From CAVPMN01 sp963706425 (lineage in GTDB: Bacteria; Actinomycetota; Acidimicrobiia; Acidimicrobiales; Acidimicrobilacustridaceae): a stretch of 64,000 nt of DNA. The notes under the pieces are model-generated. The model searched no databases. It was not told the origin of the DNA and saw only the letters and a list, made by a program, of their open reading frames with translations. Numbering within the stretch: the stretch's first letter is position 1; each line of letters opens with the position of its first letter. Of this stretch, positions 60,952-64,000 are shown in pieces. The translations under genes and the position numbers were made by a program. The DNA lies in contig CAVPMN010000001.1 in assembly GCA_963706425.1 (NCBI GenBank), positions 868,001-932,000 of the forward strand. Reading direction: 5' to 3'.

Positions 60952-62630
60952 GTGCCCCAGCTCGTCGTAACCCGTCGCGTCACCGAGGCCGAGGTCGAGG
61001 CCCTCCGGCGCCCGCGCGACGATCTCGTGCTCGAGACACCGCTCGAGGAGGGCGAGTTCGAGCTGGCCGACGGCCCGTTCCACGAGTGGCACCGCCGGGT
61101 GGCGGTCGGCGCACGCGGCCCCGACGGCTCGCGTCGAGGTCACCGAGACGTTCCGGTACCGCCTCGCCGTTCCCGCTGTGGGGCCCGCTCTTCGGTGTCC
61201 TGTTGCGCCTCGAGCTGCGCCGCGGCGGCGGACGCGCCCGTGGTGGGCACCACCTGCCCGGCTGGGCGGGCGGTCGGCATCGGTGCTGTCGGTGCTCGCC
61301 GTGGTGTCGATCATCACGGGCTACCTCGGCACGCTGCTGACGCAGACCAACACCTTCTTCAAGGACGACTTCGACGTCTCCGACTCTGCGGTCGGCTGGA
61401 CGCTGTCGGTCGTGCGCGTCGGAGCGCTGCTCGCCCTCGCGGTCGTGGCGGTCGCCGATCGGCGGGGTCGCCGGCGGGTGTTGCTCGTGGCCGCGGTCGC
61501 CGGCTGCCTCGCCACCGCGCTGGGTGCCCTCGCTCCCGGGTTGGTCTGGCTCGGCGCCAGCCAGACGGTGGCGCGAGCGTTCTCGACCGCGATGGCGCTG
61601 CTCATCAGCATCATCGCGGTGGAGGAGACGCCCTCAGGATCGCGGGCGTGGGCGGTCTCGGTGCTCACCATGGCCGGCGCGCTCGGCGCGGGCATCGCGG
61701 TGATGCTGCTGTGGGTGGCCGATCTCGGACTGCCCGCCTGGCGCCTGCTGTACCTCGTGCCGCTGGTCGCCCTCGCCCCCCTCGCATGGGTCGGGCGGCT
61801 GCTGCCCGAGACCTATCGCTTCGAGGCGGTCGACACCCGACCGCCGGCCACCCCGGCAGTGCCAGCACCCGACCCGGTCGAGCGCGTGGCGACGACTCGC
61901 GAGCCCGCACCTGCGCGCAAGAGCCGCCCGGCCCGGCCCAACCCTCGCCGGTTCGCTCTGCTCGCCGCGTCGGGCCTGTTCTTCTCGTTGTTCGTCACGC
62001 CGGCCTCGGGCTTCCTCAACGAGTACCTGCGCACCGATCAGGGCTTCGACGCCACCGGCCTCATCGCCTTCAACATCCTCACCAACACACCCGGGCGGGA
62101 TCGGCGTCATCGTCGGCGGTCAGCTGGCCGACGCGCGGGGCCGACGGCTGATCGGCGCCGTCGGCGTCGCGGCCGGCGTCGGCCTTCACCGTGCTCATGT
62201 ACCTCGGGACGGGCTGGGAGATCTGGCTGTGGTCGATGCTCGGCGCCGTCATCGGAGCGATGGCCATCCCGGCGCTGGCCGTCTACGGCCCCGAGCTGTT
62301 CCCCACCGAGGCCCGCGGTCGGGCCAACGGCATCATCAACGTCTTCTCGGTGCTCGGCAGCGCAGCCGGCCTGGCCGTCGCCGGCGTGCTCGCCGATCGG
62401 CTCGCCGGTGGCCTGCCCGCACGCCATCACCCTGGCTGGCCGTCGGCCCGGTGGTGGTGGTCGGCCTGGTGCTGTTCCTCTATCCGGAGACCGCCTCGCG
62501 TGAGCTCGAGGACCTCAATCCGGAGGATGCGCCGCTGTCTCGCGAGCTCTTCGGGCTCGAGGGGCTCGACATCGATTCGTTGCCCGCCCGGTATCCCCCG
62601 CGATCCCGCCCCGACGAGCCCGACGGGTAG
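60952..62630 (+). CDS. MFS-type transporter (sugar-porter-like; seven frame breaks)
   Basis: Pieces in all three frames join into one protein. The N-terminal soluble segment of about 85 residues is MPQLVVTRRVTEAEVEALRR to LWGPLFGVLLRLELRR. Helices follow: SVLAVVSIITGYLGTLLTQ, VVAVADRRGRRRVLL (motif A), PAWRLLYLVPLVALAPL, ELFPTEARGRANGIINVFSVLGSAAGLAVAG, PVVVVGLVLFLYPETASRELEDLNPED. PETxxxELE resembles the end of sugar porters. Breaks lie near 61120-61130, 61170-61176, 61235-61240, 62091-62097, 62181-62184, 62416-62421 and 62431-62436. Six need a base removed and one added, giving 557 aa. It could be a decaying gene, but sequence errors are likelier given the neighbours. Confidence 0.68.
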
Positions 62631-62633
62631 CAT
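62628..62633 (+). promoter_or_regulatory. Leaderless -10 box for the L,D-transpeptidase gene (TAGCAT)
   Basis: TAGCAT ends 8 nt before GTG 62642 and its first three bases are the stop codon of the preceding MFS gene. Confidence 0.5.
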
Positions 62634-62641
62634 CTCCGCTC

Positions 62642-63484
62642 GTGCCACTCCCCCCTCCGAGCCCTCAGTTGCCGCCCGCCAAGCGCTCGACCGCCCGTCG
62701 CCGGGCGCTCTGGACGCTGCTGGCGGCGGCCGTCATCGTCGCCGGTTGCAGCTCCGAAGGCCCGACCCTCGTCGAGAACACCTCCACCACGGCGTCGATC
62801 GATCCCACCAGCACGAGCTGCGATCCGTCCCTCGACGACTACCCGAACCACGTCGCCTTCGCCAAGCAGAAAGGCGCCATCGGCATCTATCCCGAGCCCG
62901 GGGCAGCCGTGCCGAAGTTGGCGCTGGCCGATCCTCGCCAGACCGACACCGACCCACCGATCGACGTGCCGCTCGCGTTCCTGGCCGTCAACGAGCCCGA
63001 GGACAACTGCGACTGGATCGAAGTGCTGCTCCCGGTGCGCCCCAACGGATCGACCGGCTGGGTGAAGCGATCCGACGTGCGCATGGAGGGCAACCCGTTC
63101 TCGATCAAGATCGACTTGGCGGGCTTCAACCTCAAGGCCTACGACGGCGACGAGGTCATCCTCGACGTGCCCATCGGCGTCGCTCGCGAGAACACACCCA
63201 CACCTGGTGGCCTCTACTACACGACCGAGCTGCTCCAGCCACCCAACCCCGACTCGGTCTACGGCACCCATGCCTTCGGGCTGTCGGGTTACTCCGAGGT
63301 GCTCACCAGCTTCAACGGCGGGCAGGGCCAGCTCGGCATCCACGGCACCAACGAGCCAGAGAAGATCGGCCAGAGCGTCAGCGCTGGTTGTGTCCGCCTG
63401 CGCAACGAGGACATCGACGCGCTGGTCGACGCCATCGAGGACCCCTACGACTCCTACGGCATCCGAGTGGAGATCCTGGCCTGA
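62642..63484 (+). CDS. L,D-transpeptidase (YkuD domain) lipoprotein
   Basis: A 280-aa exported protein. After a basic start, LLAAAVIVAGC is the lipobox. A Thr/Ser linker and an SH3-like segment (KGAIGIYPEPGA ... WIEVLLPVRPNGSTGWVKRSDV) precede the YkuD domain. The catalytic motif is LGIHGTNEP followed by QSVSAGCVRLRNED, with His and Cys of the HGT...SxGCxR pattern. Such enzymes make 3-3 peptidoglycan cross-links. It overlaps the next lipoprotein gene by 1 nt. Confidence 0.9.
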   Translation: MPLPPPSPQLPPAKRSTARRRALWTLLAAAVIVAGCSSEGPTLVENTSTTASIDPTSTSCDPSLDDYPNHVAFAKQKGAIGIYPEPGAAVPKLALADPRQTDTDPPIDVPLAFLAVNEPEDNCDWIEVLLPVRPNGSTGWVKRSDVRMEGNPFSIKIDLAGFNLKAYDGDEVILDVPIGVARENTPTPGGLYYTTELLQPPNPDSVYGTHAFGLSGYSEVLTSFNGGQGQLGIHGTNEPEKIGQSVSAGCVRLRNEDIDALVDAIEDPYDSYGIRVEILA

Positions 63485-64000
63485 TGCGCCGTTCGGCCGT
63501 CGTCCTCGTCGCGGTGCTCGCGGTGGCCCCGCTGGCGGCGGCCTGCGGATCCGACGGAGCCGACCCGGTGGCCGCTCCGACCACCACGGTCGAGGGCAGC
63601 ACGCAGCTGGCGCCGTTCGATCCGGCACAGTCGCTGCCGCCGAACGACGTCGGTTCGCTCCGCGAGCTCTACGACCCGATCCTCGCCCCGCTGGGGCTGC
63701 GGCTCACCCGTGGCGCGCTGATCGACCTGTCGGGTGGCGGCTACGAGCCCTCGAACGACGGGCGCCACCTGGCCCTCTACGCCGAGCCGATCGCGCCCGA
63801 CTACAGCCCGACGCAATACCTCGACGGGTTCTGGCAGGTCTCGGCCGCAGTCACGCCCGACGTGTTCGCCAGGTGGTCCGAGATCGAGTCGTACGACATC
63901 TGCCTCGAGCCGGTCGACTCGGTCGACGACAGCGACGAGCCCTTTCCGGTCACCCAGGTGAACATCACCCGCGAAGCCGCCAGCCGGATCGATTGGGAGG
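63484..64000 (+). CDS. Lipoprotein of unknown function (cut by the window end)
   Basis: The reading frame starts at ATG 63484 (TGATG overlap with the transpeptidase stop) and is open to the end of the window, at least 172 residues. It has a lipoprotein signal MRRSAVVLVAVLAVAPLAAA followed by Cys21 and a Thr-rich stretch. An exported domain follows (SLRELYDPILAPLGLRLTRG, HLALYAEPIAPDYSPTQYL, FARWSEIESYDICLEP). No family recognised. Coupling to the transpeptidase suggests a cell-envelope role. Confidence 0.7.
   Translation, partial: MRRSAVVLVAVLAVAPLAAACGSDGADPVAAPTTTVEGSTQLAPFDPAQSLPPNDVGSLRELYDPILAPLGLRLTRGALIDLSGGGYEPSNDGRHLALYAEPIAPDYSPTQYLDGFWQVSAAVTPDVFARWSEIESYDICLEPVDSVDDSDEPFPVTQVNITREAASRIDWE

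Overview
The window is a gene-dense chromosomal stretch from a high-G+C bacterium, most likely an actinobacterium. The pointers are strong G/C bias at third codon positions, frequent GTG starts, an IclR regulator beside leuCD with an operator of the corynebacterial/streptomycete type, a mycobacterial-type MurA with Asp at the usual Cys position, a PASTA Ser/Thr kinase, and many promoters placed so close to the start codon that the mRNAs must be leaderless. The gene set would fit Acidimicrobiia, but that is inference. I see no rRNA, tRNA, insertion sequence, phage or CRISPR, so this reads as core genome rather than an island.

Layout. 1-4 kb: end of greA, an alpha/beta hydrolase, a broken ppx/gppA and an IclR regulator. 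3.9-10 kb: leuC-leuD, a secreted beta-propeller lipoprotein, and leuA on the other strand. 10-12.2 kb: copper handling (PCu(A)C, SCO1, cupredoxin-like). 12.2-18.6 kb: serine biosynthesis and a transaminase (serA, aspC-like, serC) with an S9 peptidase. 18.7-22 kb: acyl-CoA synthetase and a polytopic glycosyltransferase-like protein. 22.1-29 kb: metY, ilvC, ilvN, ilvB and ilvD. ilvB is preceded by a Leu/Val-rich leader peptide and an attenuator hairpin. 29-33.8 kb: a five-gene export operon (two ABC ATPases, two permeases, a MATE pump) in which every junction overlaps by 4 nt. 33.8-39.6 kb: an Eis-like acetyltransferase, two related lipoproteins, gatB-gatA-gatC. 39.7-44.8 kb: ferredoxin, SCP2 protein, MFS pump, PASTA kinase. 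44.8-54.2 kb: HAD hydrolase and ligA, a MetE-like protein, iscS-mnmA, a methyltransferase and galT. 54-64 kb: IMPase-family phosphatase, rhomboid protease, enoyl-CoA hydratase, mscL, meaB, nfu, murA, an MFS transporter, an L,D-transpeptidase and a partial lipoprotein.

The genes form a branched-chain amino acid, serine and methionine supply block with visible local control: an IclR operator at leuC and an attenuator at ilvB. This is followed by housekeeping genes (tRNA amidation, tRNA thiolation, DNA ligase, cell wall).

Two window-wide patterns stand out. First, a TANNNT box lies 6-9 nt upstream of the start codon of about fifteen genes. Second, about 28 apparent reading-frame breaks, mostly single-base insertions, interrupt otherwise well-conserved and partly essential genes (leuC, serA, serC, aspC-like, murA and others). 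They cluster at 1.7-18 kb and 53-62.5 kb and are nearly absent between. Sequence error is the simplest explanation. Broken genes are given here as single features with the break positions noted.
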